DNA of 37,146 bases from Sulfurivirga caldicuralii (GCF_900141795.1 NZ_FSRE01000005.1:1-37146), one strand, 5' to 3'; positions 16,788 to 31,770 are shown, numbered from the stretch's first letter. A program made the numbers and translations. Notes: generated by a model not told the origin, from the sequence alone.

Positions 16788-18512
16788 ATGAACAGGCAAC
16801 AGGGCAGCGCCCTTAAGATTTTTCTCATCGTGCTGGCCATTGTGGCCGCGGTGGTGGTCATCGGCGTCAAGCTGATCGCACCGCCCATCGTCAAGCAGAA
16901 GATCGAGCAGGAAGGCAGCAGGAACTGGGGCGCGGAGGTGAATGTGGCTGATGTGGACATTCACCTGTTCCCCATCGCAGCCACGGTTTCAGGCATTGAG
17001 CTGACCAACCCGGAAAAGCCACAGGAAAACCTGGCCACCATCGCAAGCGTGTATGGCGATCCCGATATCATCGCCACTCTCCAGCATGACATGAAGCCCA
17101 TTCTGGAACGGGTGGATGTCCATGGCGTGAAGCTCCATCAACCGCGCAAGACCCCCGGCAAGGTCACCCAAAAGCCCGATCAGCTGGTAATCAAGACCAA
17201 GGCATTGGCGGCGCAGGGGTTGCCCGACTTTGACCATCTGAAGGTGCCCGATGCGCAGACCATTCTGAAAAACGAGAAGCTGCAGACGCTGGAGCAGGCG
17301 GAAAAGCTCAAGCAGCAGATTGCGGACCTGCAGAAACAGTGGCAGAGCATTCAGAAAAGCCTGCCGTCCGCCGACGTGATCAAGCAGTATCAGCAGAAGC
17401 TGGGTAGCCTGCAGAAGGGCGGCCTCAATCCGCAGGCGCTGCAGGAGATTCAGGCCATCAAGGCGGACATCGAAAAGCAGAAGCAGAAACTGGAGCAGGC
17501 GAAAAAGCTGCTTGCCCAGGTGAACGACCTGAAACGACAGCTGGCGCAGTTGAAGTCACTGCCGCAGAAGGATCTCCGCCGTCTGCAGCAGAAATACAGC
17601 TTTAATATTACCGGGGCCAGCAATCTGGTGCAGACCCTCATTGGCGGCACGCTGGCGCAATATCTGCAGGTGGGCGCCGGCTGGGCGCAGCGTCTGAAGG
17701 CGAGGACGGCGCACAAGCCCGACCAGGGGCCCAGTCCGGCGCAGGACGTGCTGGTGCGCCTGTTTACACTGGATGGTCAGCTGCCCAGCGGCCAGCTGCA
17801 GGCCCGTGCCGACAATGTCACCCTCAATCAGGCACTCTATGGCGTGACCACCGGTTATGAGGTGGATTTCCGTCACAAAGCAGCCGACAAGCCGGTGGTG
17901 GTCAAGGGTGTGCTTGACCTGCAGAATCCGTCGCTGGCCCAGCTCAAGGCTTTGCTCGAGGGTGTCGACATTCGTTTCAGCGACCTGAAGCTGTTTGAGT
18001 CGCCCACGCTGGCGCTGGCGATGAAGCAGGCGGCGGCCTCCATCAACGGCAAGGTTGATGTAATCTCCTGGGAGAAGATTCAGGGCGAAGTGGGCGCGCA
18101 CTTTGAGCAGGTGTCCATGGATCTGCTCAAGGCGCAGTCGCCCGAAGTGCAGCGCTATCTCAAGCCGGTACTGCAAAGTCTGAAGGCGTTTGATATCAGG
18201 GTGGCGGTGTCCGGCAGTCTGACCGCGCCGAAAATTCAGGTGAAGACGGATCTGGACAAGTATGCCAGCAAGGCATTGCAGGCGGTGCTGCAGAGCGAGT
18301 TCAAGGCGGTGCAGGCCCAGTTGAAGGATGAGCTGATGAAGCGGGCGCTGGGCGAAAATCAGCAGCTGATGCAGCAATTGCAGCCATTGCTAGGCGCGCA
18401 GGGGCAGGTGGCCGATCTGGACAAGCAGCTGGACAGTCTGTTGAAGACCCAGCTCAAGCAGAAACTGCCAGGTGGCGTGAACCTGCCGGGTGGCATCAAG
18501 CTGCCTTTCTGA
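16788..18512 (+). CDS. AsmA-like membrane-anchored coiled-coil protein (TIGR03545-like)
   Basis: A 574-residue protein with one N-terminal membrane helix (IFLIVLAIVAAVVVIGVKLI) and a periplasmic rest. The part after the helix (EVNVADVDIHLFPIAATVSGIELTN) is the opening beta domain shared by AsmA-type proteins. A long coiled coil spans about 160-265. A second beta-rich domain follows (about 315-480), and the C-terminus has glutamine-rich helices with PGGVNLPGGIKLPF. It resembles the TIGR03545 group from memory. AsmA relatives act in the envelope, often in lipid transfer; the role here is unknown. A GAGGAG site precedes the ATG. Confidence 0.7.
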   Translation: MNRQQGSALKIFLIVLAIVAAVVVIGVKLIAPPIVKQKIEQEGSRNWGAEVNVADVDIHLFPIAATVSGIELTNPEKPQENLATIASVYGDPDIIATLQHDMKPILERVDVHGVKLHQPRKTPGKVTQKPDQLVIKTKALAAQGLPDFDHLKVPDAQTILKNEKLQTLEQAEKLKQQIADLQKQWQSIQKSLPSADVIKQYQQKLGSLQKGGLNPQALQEIQAIKADIEKQKQKLEQAKKLLAQVNDLKRQLAQLKSLPQKDLRRLQQKYSFNITGASNLVQTLIGGTLAQYLQVGAGWAQRLKARTAHKPDQGPSPAQDVLVRLFTLDGQLPSGQLQARADNVTLNQALYGVTTGYEVDFRHKAADKPVVVKGVLDLQNPSLAQLKALLEGVDIRFSDLKLFESPTLALAMKQAAASINGKVDVISWEKIQGEVGAHFEQVSMDLLKAQSPEVQRYLKPVLQSLKAFDIRVAVSGSLTAPKIQVKTDLDKYASKALQAVLQSEFKAVQAQLKDELMKRALGENQQLMQQLQPLLGAQGQVADLDKQLDSLLKTQLKQKLPGGVNLPGGIKLPF

Positions 18513-18522
18513 GGGGGTAATC

Positions 18523-20379
18523 ATGTGTGGAATTGTAGGCGGCATCGCCGAGCGCAATGTGGTGCCCATTTTGCTGGAAGGGCTGCGGCGGCTGGAATAC
18601 CGTGGCTATGACTCGGCGGGCTTGGCGGTTATTGATGCTCAGGGTCGGATTGCACGCCGCCGCGCCGTGGGCAAGATTGCCGCGCTGGAAGAGAAGCTCC
18701 AGGCGGAGCCGCTCTCGGGTCAGATTGGCATTGCCCACACCCGCTGGGCGACCCACGGGGTGCCCGCTGAGCAGAATGCCCACCCGCACGTGTGCAACCA
18801 GCGGGTGGCCGTGGTGCACAACGGCATTATCGAAAACTATCAGACCCTGCGCGAACAGCAGCGCGCGGCCGGGTATCGCTTTACCTCCGATACGGACACC
18901 GAAGTCATCGCGCACGCTGTGGATGCGGCGCTGAGCGCGCATGGGGGGGATCTCAAGGCGGCCGTGCAGGCGGTTACGCGTGAACTGGAAGGCGCCTATG
19001 CGCTGGGTGTCATCGCCAACGATGACCCCGAAACGCTGGTGGCGGTGCGGTGCGGCAGTCCACTGGTCATCGGCGTGGGCATCGGCGAATACTTCATTGC
19101 CTCCGATGTCTCTGCGTTGCTGCCGGTGACGCAGGAATTCATATTTCTCGACGATGGAGACCTTGCGGTATTGCGCCGTGATGCACTCGCTATCTACGAT
19201 GCCGCCGGCGCTCAGGTGGAGCGGCCGGTCAAGGCTTCTTCCCTGTCGCTGTGCGCCGTGGAGCTGGATGGGCATCGCCACTTCATGCACAAGGAGATTC
19301 ACGAGCAGCCGCAGGCAGTGAGCGATACGCTGGAGGGACGCATTGCCGGTGATCAGGTGCTGGTGGAAGCGTTTGGCCCCGAGGCGCGCAGCGTGTTTGC
19401 CGAGGTGGAGCGGGTGCAGATCGTAGCCTGCGGTACCAGCTATCATGCCGGCCTCACTGCCCGCTACTGGCTGGAAGATATCCTGCGCTTGCCCTGTGGG
19501 GCCGAAGTGGCCAGCGAATTCCGCTACCGCAACCCGGTGCTGCAGGACAATACCCTGTTTGTGTTTATCAGTCAGTCGGGGGAGACGGCGGACACGCTGG
19601 CGGCTATGGAGCAGGTTCGTGCGGAACGGGACAGCCAGGGACTCAATTTGCCCATGCTGGCCATCTGTAATGTGCCGGAATCCAGTTTGACCCGTGGCGC
19701 GGACCTGACCCTGCTCACTCATGCCGGGCCGGAAATCGGCGTGGCCTCCACCAAGGCGTTTACTACCCAGCTGGTGGCACTGGCCCTATTGCTGGTTTCG
19801 CTGGGCAAAGTGCAGCAGCGGTTGTCACCCGAACGGGAAGCCCGCATCGTAGCCGGACTCAAAAAGCTGCCCCGCCTGATCGAAGGGGCGCTGGTGCATG
19901 AGCCGCAGCTGGAAGCGCTGGCGCGGATATTTGTGGACAAACACAATGCGCTGTTTCTTGGGCGCGGCACCCATTATCCCATCGCCATGGAAGGGGCCCT
20001 GAAGCTCAAGGAGATCAGCTATATTCATGCCGAGGCCTATCCGGCTGGCGAGCTCAAGCACGGCCCGCTGGCACTGGTAGATGAAAATCTGCCCATCGTG
20101 GCGGTTGCGCCGGCCGATGACCTGCTGGAGAAGCTGAAGTCCAACCTGCAGGAGGTGCGCGCCCGCGGCGGGCGCATGATTATCATTGCCGACGAGCGTG
20201 CCGGCATTGCGTCGGAGCCGGGTCTCGAGGTGGTGCCGGCGGCGACCCACGTGGGGCGCATTACCGCCCCCATTACCCTGAACATTCCGCTGCAGCTGCT
20301 GGCCTACCATGTGGCGGTGCTGCGCGGCACCGATGTGGACAGACCGCGCAATCTGGCCAAGTCGGTGACGGTGGAGTAG
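18523..20379 (+). CDS. glmS: Glutamine--fructose-6-phosphate aminotransferase (isomerizing)
   Basis: A 618-residue enzyme that makes glucosamine-6-phosphate for peptidoglycan and lipopolysaccharide. The start at 18523 puts the catalytic Cys2 straight after Met (CGIVGGIAERN) and follows a GAGGGGG site; a longer open frame upstream is not used. An N-terminal glutaminase domain (RRLEYRGYDSAGLAV, HTRWATHG) is followed by two SIS isomerase domains (ACGTSYHAG, SQSGETADT, and the second with RGTHYPIAMEGALKLKEISYIHAEAYPAGELKHGP). The C-terminus PRNLAKSVTVE is canonical. The gene is 10 bp after the AsmA-like gene. No glmS ribozyme-like leader is seen. Confidence 0.97.
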   Translation: MCGIVGGIAERNVVPILLEGLRRLEYRGYDSAGLAVIDAQGRIARRRAVGKIAALEEKLQAEPLSGQIGIAHTRWATHGVPAEQNAHPHVCNQRVAVVHNGIIENYQTLREQQRAAGYRFTSDTDTEVIAHAVDAALSAHGGDLKAAVQAVTRELEGAYALGVIANDDPETLVAVRCGSPLVIGVGIGEYFIASDVSALLPVTQEFIFLDDGDLAVLRRDALAIYDAAGAQVERPVKASSLSLCAVELDGHRHFMHKEIHEQPQAVSDTLEGRIAGDQVLVEAFGPEARSVFAEVERVQIVACGTSYHAGLTARYWLEDILRLPCGAEVASEFRYRNPVLQDNTLFVFISQSGETADTLAAMEQVRAERDSQGLNLPMLAICNVPESSLTRGADLTLLTHAGPEIGVASTKAFTTQLVALALLLVSLGKVQQRLSPEREARIVAGLKKLPRLIEGALVHEPQLEALARIFVDKHNALFLGRGTHYPIAMEGALKLKEISYIHAEAYPAGELKHGPLALVDENLPIVAVAPADDLLEKLKSNLQEVRARGGRMIIIADERAGIASEPGLEVVPAATHVGRITAPITLNIPLQLLAYHVAVLRGTDVDRPRNLAKSVTVE

Positions 20380-20786
20380 TTACAGCGTGTGCTGGCTGCT
20401 TTCCAAGGACTGGCTGATTTATCGCGCCAGATGCTCGCTAAAACTGTCGGCTGACCTGAGTCAGCCGTGGTATGGGGTAGGGCGCTCTATTCCACGTCTT
20501 CCACGCCCTTTTCCTTCTTCACATTGGCACCCTCCTCCTGAATGGCGATGCCGGGCTGATGTGGGCGCGAGTGGGCTGCTGCGGTGCGCTGTCCCGCGCT
20601 GACGGTGCGGCCCCCTTCACGGATCGCGGGGGTGTGCCATGTTGCGAGGATTCCTGCTTGCCGACCAGCTGCTCGGCCAGCTGTTTCAGATCGGCCCCCT
20701 GGGTCGCCGGGGGTGAGAAAAAGGTTCATTCTTTAGCGGTGTCTGAATAGACTTGTTGTAGGCAACAATCCCAAAGGAGCGAAACC
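20380..20786 (+). other. 407-bp intergenic region after glmS without a recognisable gene
   Basis: The region holds a perfect 8-bp stem (CGGCTGAC-CTGA-GTCAGCCG, 20448-20467) without a T-run, possibly a terminator or structural remnant. A minus-strand frame (20487-20729) gives an alanine- and arginine-rich peptide with no family resemblance and is probably chance, or a decayed gene end. An inverted repeat near 20753 belongs to the next gene's control region. Confidence 0.5.
20753..20768 (+). promoter_or_regulatory. Inverted repeat (operator candidate) upstream of the nitroreductase gene
   Basis: TTGTTG-TAGG-CAACAA is a perfect 6-bp inverted repeat ending 18 bases before the ATG, just ahead of the ribosome site AAAGGAG. 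The position suits a repressor operator or a short RNA hairpin. No flanking regulator gene is present to suggest which. Confidence 0.35.
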
Positions 20787-21455
20787 ATGACATTCTGTAC
20801 CGATTCTCAGGCCCTCGATGTAATGCACTTTCGCCACGCCTGCAAGGTGATGGACGAAAACAGAAAGATTCCGGAGGAGACCTTTCAAACCATTCTGGAG
20901 GCAGGACGCCTCAGCCCCAGCTCGTTTGGCTATGAGCCGTGGAAGTTTCTGGTGGTGCAATCGCCCGCGCTGCGCGAGAAGCTGCTGCCGATCACCTGGG
21001 GTGCGCAGAATACCCTGCGCACGGCCAGCCACTTTGTGCTGATTCTGGCGCGCACGGCGAAGAGCATGCGCTATGACAGTGACTACATTCAGCACATGAT
21101 GCGCGACATTCATCATCTTCCGCAAGAACATATTCAGAAGCGTGAACAGTTTTATCGCATCTTTCAGGAAGAGGATTTCCATCTGCTCGAATCGGAGCGC
21201 GCCATGTTTGACTGGGCCAGCAAGCAGACCTATATTGCCCTGGCCAACATGATGACCATCGCCGCCAGCCTGGGCGTGGACAGCTGTCCCGTGGAAGGCT
21301 TCAAGATGGATGCGGTCAATGAACTGCTCGCCAGCGACTTCGGCATCGACACCACAGAGTTCCGTATCAGCGTGATGTGCGCCTTCGGCTACCGCGTCAA
21401 TGAAGCGAAACCCAAGACGCGCCAGCCCCTCGAAGATATTGTGCAATGGCATTAA
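20787..21455 (+). CDS. Nitroreductase-family NAD(P)H-dependent FMN oxidoreductase
   Basis: A 222-residue protein of the size of NfsB-type enzymes. Typical features are the basic N-terminal segment FRHACKVMDENRKIPEE, the FMN-contacting RLSPSSFGYEPWKFLVVQSP, the NTLRTASHFVLIL strand, WASKQTYIALANMMTIAASLGVDSCPVEGF, and a final FGYRVNEAKPKTRQPLEDIV. It reduces nitro compounds, quinones or flavins; the natural substrate is unknown. AAAGGAG precedes the ATG. Confidence 0.92.
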   Translation: MTFCTDSQALDVMHFRHACKVMDENRKIPEETFQTILEAGRLSPSSFGYEPWKFLVVQSPALREKLLPITWGAQNTLRTASHFVLILARTAKSMRYDSDYIQHMMRDIHHLPQEHIQKREQFYRIFQEEDFHLLESERAMFDWASKQTYIALANMMTIAASLGVDSCPVEGFKMDAVNELLASDFGIDTTEFRISVMCAFGYRVNEAKPKTRQPLEDIVQWH

Positions 21456-21489
21456 GATAGCGCCATGCCTTAAAGGGGAGGTGAAAACC

Positions 21490-22047
21490 ATGGGCGCCTT
21501 AAAGCTGTCTGATCTTGGCTATACCTATGCTGATTATGCCGCCTGGCCCGGTGACTGGGAACTGATTGAAGGCGTGCCGGTGCCCATGTCGCCGGCGCCA
21601 ACCTTGAAGCATCAGCATATAGCCGGTGAGATCTTGTTTCAGTTTCGCAATCAACTGGAAAAGTGCCAGCAGTGTCAAGTGCTTCATGAAGTAGATTGGA
21701 AACTCAGTGAAGAGACGGTGCTGCGTCCGGATGTGGTGGTCACCTGCAAGCGTCAGCATGAGCAGTATCTGCTCCATGCACCGGAAATCGTCGTGGAGGT
21801 GGTCTCGCCCTCCACCGTGCGGCGGGACGAAGGGGTGAAGCGTCAGCTGTACGAGCAGGAAAAGGTTCTGTATTACGTGCTGGCCTATCCGGAAGATGGC
21901 CGCGCCAAGATTTTCCAGCTCCGTGACCGCACCTATGACAAGTTGGGCGATTTCATGGAAGAAACCGCCCGGTTTGATCAGCTGCCGTGTCCCTTGGCGC
22001 TGGATTTTGAGCGCGTTTTTTCAAGTCTTCAAGCCCCTCCTGATTAA
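21490..22047 (+). CDS. Uma2 family (DUF820) putative endonuclease-fold protein
   Basis: A 185-residue protein. GDWELIEGVPVPMSPAPTLKHQHIAGEI, then LRPDVVV, then APEIVVEVVSPSTVRRDEGVKRQLYEQEKVLYYVLAYPED give the Uma2 pattern: conserved E, P-D and E-V-S-P residues of a PD-(D/E)XK nuclease-like core. The start at 21490 has a GGGGAGG site; a longer frame overlapping the nitroreductase gene is not needed. The cellular role of this family is unclear. Confidence 0.88.
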   Translation: MGALKLSDLGYTYADYAAWPGDWELIEGVPVPMSPAPTLKHQHIAGEILFQFRNQLEKCQQCQVLHEVDWKLSEETVLRPDVVVTCKRQHEQYLLHAPEIVVEVVSPSTVRRDEGVKRQLYEQEKVLYYVLAYPEDGRAKIFQLRDRTYDKLGDFMEETARFDQLPCPLALDFERVFSSLQAPPD

Positions 22048-22075
22048 AAGCTTGAAAATAACTATGTGCCCAGTA

Positions 22076-22107
22076 GGCGGAAGGGCAGGCTCACGGTTCC
22101 GCCTGCC
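22076..22107. terminator. Possible hairpin between convergent Uma2 and malic enzyme genes
   Basis: GGCGGAA (22076-22082) pairs with TTCCGCC (22097-22103); an alternative pairing is GGCAGG (22084-22089) with CCTGCC (22102-22107). There is no T-run, so intrinsic termination is uncertain. Confidence 0.35.
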
Positions 22108-22112
22108 GCCGG

Positions 22113-23330
22113 TCAGATGCGGGCAACGCCGCTGGCCACGGCGGCATCGTACACCGCTTTGGGCACCACGTCGAGCAGACGCGGATCGGTGGGTTTGGGG
22201 ATGATGTAGTCGGGGCCGAATTCGAGGGATTCCAGCCCATAGGCATCCAGTACTACCTGTGGCACCGGCTGACGCGCCAGTTCGCTCAGGGCCTTGACGG
22301 CGGCGATCTTCATGGTCATGTTGATCTCGCTGGCGCGTGCATCCAGCGCGCCGCGGAAGATGAACGGAAAGCCGAGGACGTTATTGACCTGATTGGGGTA
22401 GTCCGACCGACCCGTGGCCATGATGACGTCGTCCCGTGCGGCTAGCGCCACTTCCGGGCGGATTTCCGGGTCGGGGTTGGCCATGGCAAACACGATGGGT
22501 TTCGGTGCCATGGTCTTGAGCCATTCCGGCTTGAGCAGGTCCTTTTGCGATACGCCGATAAAGACGTCGGCATTCTTCAGCGCATCTTCCAGCGTGCGCA
22601 GCGAGGTATCCAGTGCGAATTCGGCCTTGTAGGGATTCAGGTCGTCACGACCGCTGTGCACCACGCCCTTTGAGTCCACCAGGGCAATATTTTCCTTGCG
22701 CGCACCCAGTGCCAGCAGCAGCTGCAGAATGGCAATACCGGCCGCGCCGGCACCCACGCAGACGATACGGCTCTCCTCCAGCGTCTTGCTCTGAATCTCC
22801 AGCGCGTTGAGCAGGCCCGCCGCGGCGATGATGGCGGTGCCGTGCTGATCGTCGTGAAACACGGGAATGTCCAGCTTTTCCTGCAGCTGGCGCTCCACCT
22901 CAAAGCACTCCGGCGCCTTGATGTCTTCCAGATTGATGCCGCCGAAGGTGGGCGCCATGCGCGCCACGGTCTCTACCATGGCCTCGACCGTGGGGGCGTC
23001 GATCTCGATGTCGAAGGCGTCCACATTGGCGAAGCGCTTGAACAGCATGGCCTTGCCTTCCATCACCGGCTTTGAGGCCAGTGCACCGCGGTTGCCAAGG
23101 CCCAGAATGGCCGAGCCGTTGGAGATGACACCCACCAGATTGCCCTTGTTGGTGTATTCGTAGGCAGCAAGGGGATCCTTTTCGATCTCCAGCACCGGCT
23201 GGGCGACACCGGGCGTATAGGCCAGACTTAGGTCCTCCTGCGTTTCGCAGGGCTTGGTCAGGGCAACTTCAATCTTGCCCGGGCGGGGCAGGCGGTGATA
23301 ATCCAGTGCTTTGCGTTTCAAGTCAGTCAT
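22113..23330 (-). CDS. Malic enzyme (short form, NAD(P)-dependent)
   Basis: A 405-residue protein that oxidatively decarboxylates malate to pyruvate. Conserved parts: [84 protein letters not shown] and Rossmann motif [16 protein letters not shown]. It corresponds to the malic domain of MaeB but lacks the C-terminal phosphotransacetylase-like half, so it is the short bacterial form. The start overlaps the stop of the upstream nucleotidyltransferase gene by 8 bases. Confidence 0.93.
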   Translation of the reverse strand: MTDLKRKALDYHRLPRPGKIEVALTKPCETQEDLSLAYTPGVAQPVLEIEKDPLAAYEYTNKGNLVGVISNGSAILGLGNRGALASKPVMEGKAMLFKRFANVDAFDIEIDAPTVEAMVETVARMAPTFGGINLEDIKAPECFEVERQLQEKLDIPVFHDDQHGTAIIAAAGLLNALEIQSKTLEESRIVCVGAGAAGIAILQLLLALGARKENIALVDSKGVVHSGRDDLNPYKAEFALDTSLRTLEDALKNADVFIGVSQKDLLKPEWLKTMAPKPIVFAMANPDPEIRPEVALAARDDVIMATGRSDYPNQVNNVLGFPFIFRGALDARASEINMTMKIAAVKALSELARQPVPQVVLDAYGLESLEFGPDYIIPKPTDPRLLDVVPKAVYDAAVASGVARI

Positions 23331-23631
23331 GGGGGTTCCTTTCTGGTGCGGGGATTAAAACTTCATGGTGTTGACAAATATTTTCCTGCATTGTGGGGGG
23401 AAGGGTTGGCCAACTCAGCAAGTCCACACGAAAAGGCAGAGCACTGTTTTCCAGTGCTTCCTGGGCAAGAAAAATCGCCTGCTCATTATCGCTCATGGCA
23501 ACCAGATCCAGATCTGATCCGGGGTGGGCTTTGCCGGTTACGCGGGAACCAAATGCCCAGATCTCCGTATCAGGGAGGTGGCTTTTCAAGAGGCGGATGA
23601 GGGTGTCCCTATCTTGTGGGCGAATAAGCAT
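23323..23631 (-). CDS. Minimal nucleotidyltransferase (MNT) domain protein, HI0073-like; probable antitoxin partner
   Basis: A 102-residue single-domain protein. The active-site signature GSR(28-30)[12 protein letters not shown] is present with Asp40, Asp42 and a third acid, Asp70, in FRVDLL, so the catalytic set appears complete. In related MntA/HepT modules the MNT protein adds AMP to a HEPN partner and neutralises it. Here the HEPN-like partner lies directly upstream and overlaps by 23 bases. The 3' end overlaps the malic enzyme start. Confidence 0.88.
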   Translation of the reverse strand: MLIRPQDRDTLIRLLKSHLPDTEIWAFGSRVTGKAHPGSDLDLVAMSDNEQAIFLAQEALENSALPFRVDLLSWPTLPPTMQENICQHHEVLIPAPERNPHD

Positions 23632-24043
23632 CAGGTGTTGTTCCGGTCAGCACTGAAAACAGTTTCTCAGCATCTGCAATAAAACGCGCCATTGCCTCAA
23701 GGGCCTCTTGCGCCTTCTGTTCGCTGTAGTCATGCGCCGTTTGCACCCGTAGGCGGGCGTAATACAACCATTCATCAATGGAGGAAGGCAGCAGCTGGTT
23801 TTCATTGGCCAGGCGCAGGATGGGATTAGGGCCATTGGGGACTTCGGCCAGCCCCACTTCATCCTGCAAGTAGCGTTTGAGCCCTTTCCAGAGGGCATCC
23901 CACGCTGTTTCAAAGCGGTGGATGACTGACTCCTGCACTGCCTCGCGGATAAGCGCAGGCGTTGATTCAGGCAGGGTACGCCAGTTGTCATATTGTGCCC
24001 GCAGATGAATCAATGCCCGGGCCAGTTTGCTGTAATCCGTCAT
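23609..24043 (-). CDS. HI0074-family nucleotidyltransferase substrate-binding protein (HEPN-like); probable toxin partner
   Basis: A 144-residue helical protein. Opens with SKLARALIHL, then IREAVQESVIHRFETAWDALWKGLKRYL, typical of HI0074 proteins. R99-VQTA-H104-D-Y106 fits the RX4HXY signature that HEPN ribonuclease toxins share, with the tyrosine available for modification. It overlaps the MNT gene by 23 bases, implying tight coupling. A two-gene toxin-antitoxin role is inferred from the family; activity is not shown by sequence. Confidence 0.85.
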   Translation of the reverse strand: MTDYSKLARALIHLRAQYDNWRTLPESTPALIREAVQESVIHRFETAWDALWKGLKRYLQDEVGLAEVPNGPNPILRLANENQLLPSSIDEWLYYARLRVQTAHDYSEQKAQEALEAMARFIADAEKLFSVLTGTTPDAYSPTR

Positions 24044-24088
24044 GGCATGGCGCCTGTGTTAATGGAGGAGTGGGTTCAAATAGAATGA

Positions 24089-24110
24089 AAAACGCCCCAA
24101 AGGGCGTTTT
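24089..24110 (-). terminator. Rho-independent terminator downstream of gltD
   Basis: AAAACGCCC pairs with GGGCGTTTT around a 4-base loop; on the minus strand it continues as TTTTTC. It separates the gltBD unit from the HEPN/MNT-malic enzyme unit. A second perfect stem, GGGCCGA/TCGGCCC (24139-24157), lies closer to gltD and overlaps the dispersed repeat. Confidence 0.75.
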
Positions 24111-24142
24111 GCATGGCCAGTGTGGCCGGTTTAGTGGGGGGC

Positions 24143-24180
24143 CGAAAAAATCGGCCCTGTAAAAAGTCGGGGACCCCCCT
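24143..24180 (+). repeat. Dispersed 37-38 bp repeat, copy 2 (after gltD)
   Basis: CGAAAAAATCGG followed, after a short spacer, by the exact 20-mer AAAAAGTCGGGGACCCCCCT. It ends 6 bases from the gltD stop codon. On the minus strand it reads GGGGGGTCCCCGACTTTTT, which resembles a small terminator. Confidence 0.85.
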
Positions 24181-24186
24181 CCCTGG

Positions 24187-30087
<5,901 letters not shown>

Positions 30088-30154
30088 AGGGCACTGTTTC
30101 CTGTTTAGATCAATGACGCGACCGCCTGTCGGCGGCCGGACACAAGGGCGCAGC

Positions 30155-30183
30155 ATTATACAGCTGCGCGCCACCCTTTTCAA
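30155..30183 (-). promoter_or_regulatory. Sigma-70 promoter of gltBD
   Basis: On the minus strand TTGAAA (30178-30183) and TATAAT (30155-30160) are separated by 17 bases, close to the ideal promoter. The −10 box sits inside an inverted repeat, GCGCAGC (30148-30154) with GCTGCGC (30163-30169), which could be an operator. Confidence 0.8.
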
Positions 30184-30192
30184 ATCAAACGC

Positions 30193-31770
30193 TTAGTCGC
30201 GTTCGGCGTGCATGCACAGGCTTTCGCCGGTCATTTCTTCCGGCTTGGGCAGCTCCATCACATCCAGCAGCGTCGGCATCACGTCGGGCAGGCCGCCGCC
30301 TTCGCGCAGGGAGCACTTCTTGTGGCCCACATAGATGAATGGCACCGGGTTGGTGGTGTGCGAGGTCAGCGCCTGACCGGTGAGCGGGTCGCGCAACTGC
30401 TCGATATTGCCGTGGTCGGCGGTGATGATGACTTCGCCATCGGCTTCACGCAGGCACTCCATGATCTGTCCCAGCGCCTTGTCCACGGCCTCGACCGCCT
30501 TGATGCAGGCGTCGATATTGCCGGAATGGCCGACCATGTCGGGGTTGGCGATGTTGCATACGAAGGTGTCGTATTTGCCGGAACGGATCGCTTCGCACAG
30601 TTTCTCTGCCAGTTCAAACACACTCATTTCCGGCTTGAGGTCGTAGGTGGCCACCTTCGGGGACGGGATCAGAATGCGGTCTTCGCCTTCGAAGGGGGCT
30701 TCGCGACCGCCGTTGAGGAAGAAGGTGACGTGGGCGTATTTTTCCGTCTCGGCGATGCGCAGCTGGCGCAGGCCCAGCTTGCTGATCCACTCGCCGAAGG
30801 TGTTTTTCAGTTTCTGCGGCGGGAAGGCGACCTTGACGTTGAAGTTCTTGTTGTATTCCGTCATGGTGACGAAATCGGCCAGTTGCGGTGCCACACAGCG
30901 GTGGAATTCCGCGAAGTCCTTTTCGATGAACGGGCGTGTCAGCTGACGGGCGCGGTCGGCGCGGAAGTTGGTGAAGATGACGGTGTCGCCGTCCTTGACC
31001 TTGGTCACCTTGCCCTTCTTGTTGCGGATGGCGGTGGCGTGAATGAATTCGTCCGTTTCGCCGCGGGCGTAGGCCGTTTCCACCGCTTCGCGGGCGGAAT
31101 CCGCCTTGTATTCCGCTTCGCCACAGGCAATCACGTCGTAGGCTTCCTTGATGCGCTCCCAGCGATTGTCACGGTCCATGGCGTAGTAGCGCCCGACAAT
31201 GGAGCTGATGCGCACGCCTTTGAGCGGCTTGATGAATTCCTCCATCTCCTCGATGTAATTGAGCGCCGACCTGGGGGCCACGTCGCGGCCATCGGTAAAC
31301 GCGTGGATGCGCACTTTGGCGCCCCGGTCGACAGCCATTTTGACGGTGGCCTTCATGTGGTCGATATGGCTGTGTACGCCGCCGTCGGAAAGCAGCCCAA
31401 GCACGTGCACGGTGCGGCCGGCTTCTGCCGCCTTGTCGATGGCTTCGGCGAGCACGGGGTTGTAGAAGAAGGAGCCGTCCTTGATGGCCAGGCCGATGCG
31501 GGTCAGTTCCTGATAGACCACGCGGCCCGCACCCAGGTTGAGGTGCCCCACTTCGGAGTTGCCCATCTGCCCGTCGGGCAGACCCACGACACCGCCGCTG
31601 GTGTTGATCAGCGTGTGCGGGTGGTTGTTCCACAGTTCGTCAAAAACGGGGGTGTTGGCCAGCGAGATGGCATTGTCGTCCGCCGGTTCGCGATAGCCCC
31701 AGCCATCCAGAATGATCAGGCCGGTGGGGCGATGCTTGACGGTGTACTTCTTCTTTTTGCTCTTGGACAT
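30193..31770 (-). CDS. gpmI: 2,3-bisphosphoglycerate-independent phosphoglycerate mutase
   Basis: A 525-residue, manganese-dependent glycolytic/gluconeogenic enzyme of the alkaline-phosphatase superfamily. LIILDGWGYRE at the N-terminus; phosphoserine nucleophile Ser72 in QMGNSEVGHLNLGAGR; later HAFTDGRDV, NFRADRARQL, CNIANPDMVGHSGN and ITADHGNIEQL carry metal ligands. The start at 31770 gives a lysine-rich N-terminus (MSKSKKKK) but has only a weak ribosome site. A much longer open frame upstream (to 32466) runs antisense to the rhodanese gene and is rejected. Confidence 0.95.
   Translation of the reverse strand: MSKSKKKKYTVKHRPTGLIILDGWGYREPADDNAISLANTPVFDELWNNHPHTLINTSGGVVGLPDGQMGNSEVGHLNLGAGRVVYQELTRIGLAIKDGSFFYNPVLAEAIDKAAEAGRTVHVLGLLSDGGVHSHIDHMKATVKMAVDRGAKVRIHAFTDGRDVAPRSALNYIEEMEEFIKPLKGVRISSIVGRYYAMDRDNRWERIKEAYDVIACGEAEYKADSAREAVETAYARGETDEFIHATAIRNKKGKVTKVKDGDTVIFTNFRADRARQLTRPFIEKDFAEFHRCVAPQLADFVTMTEYNKNFNVKVAFPPQKLKNTFGEWISKLGLRQLRIAETEKYAHVTFFLNGGREAPFEGEDRILIPSPKVATYDLKPEMSVFELAEKLCEAIRSGKYDTFVCNIANPDMVGHSGNIDACIKAVEAVDKALGQIMECLREADGEVIITADHGNIEQLRDPLTGQALTSHTTNPVPFIYVGHKKCSLREGGGLPDVMPTLLDVMELPKPEEMTGESLCMHAERD

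Noticed and set aside
18513-18522. glmS ribozyme-like control
   Set aside because: The gap before glmS is only 10 bases and holds only the ribosome site.
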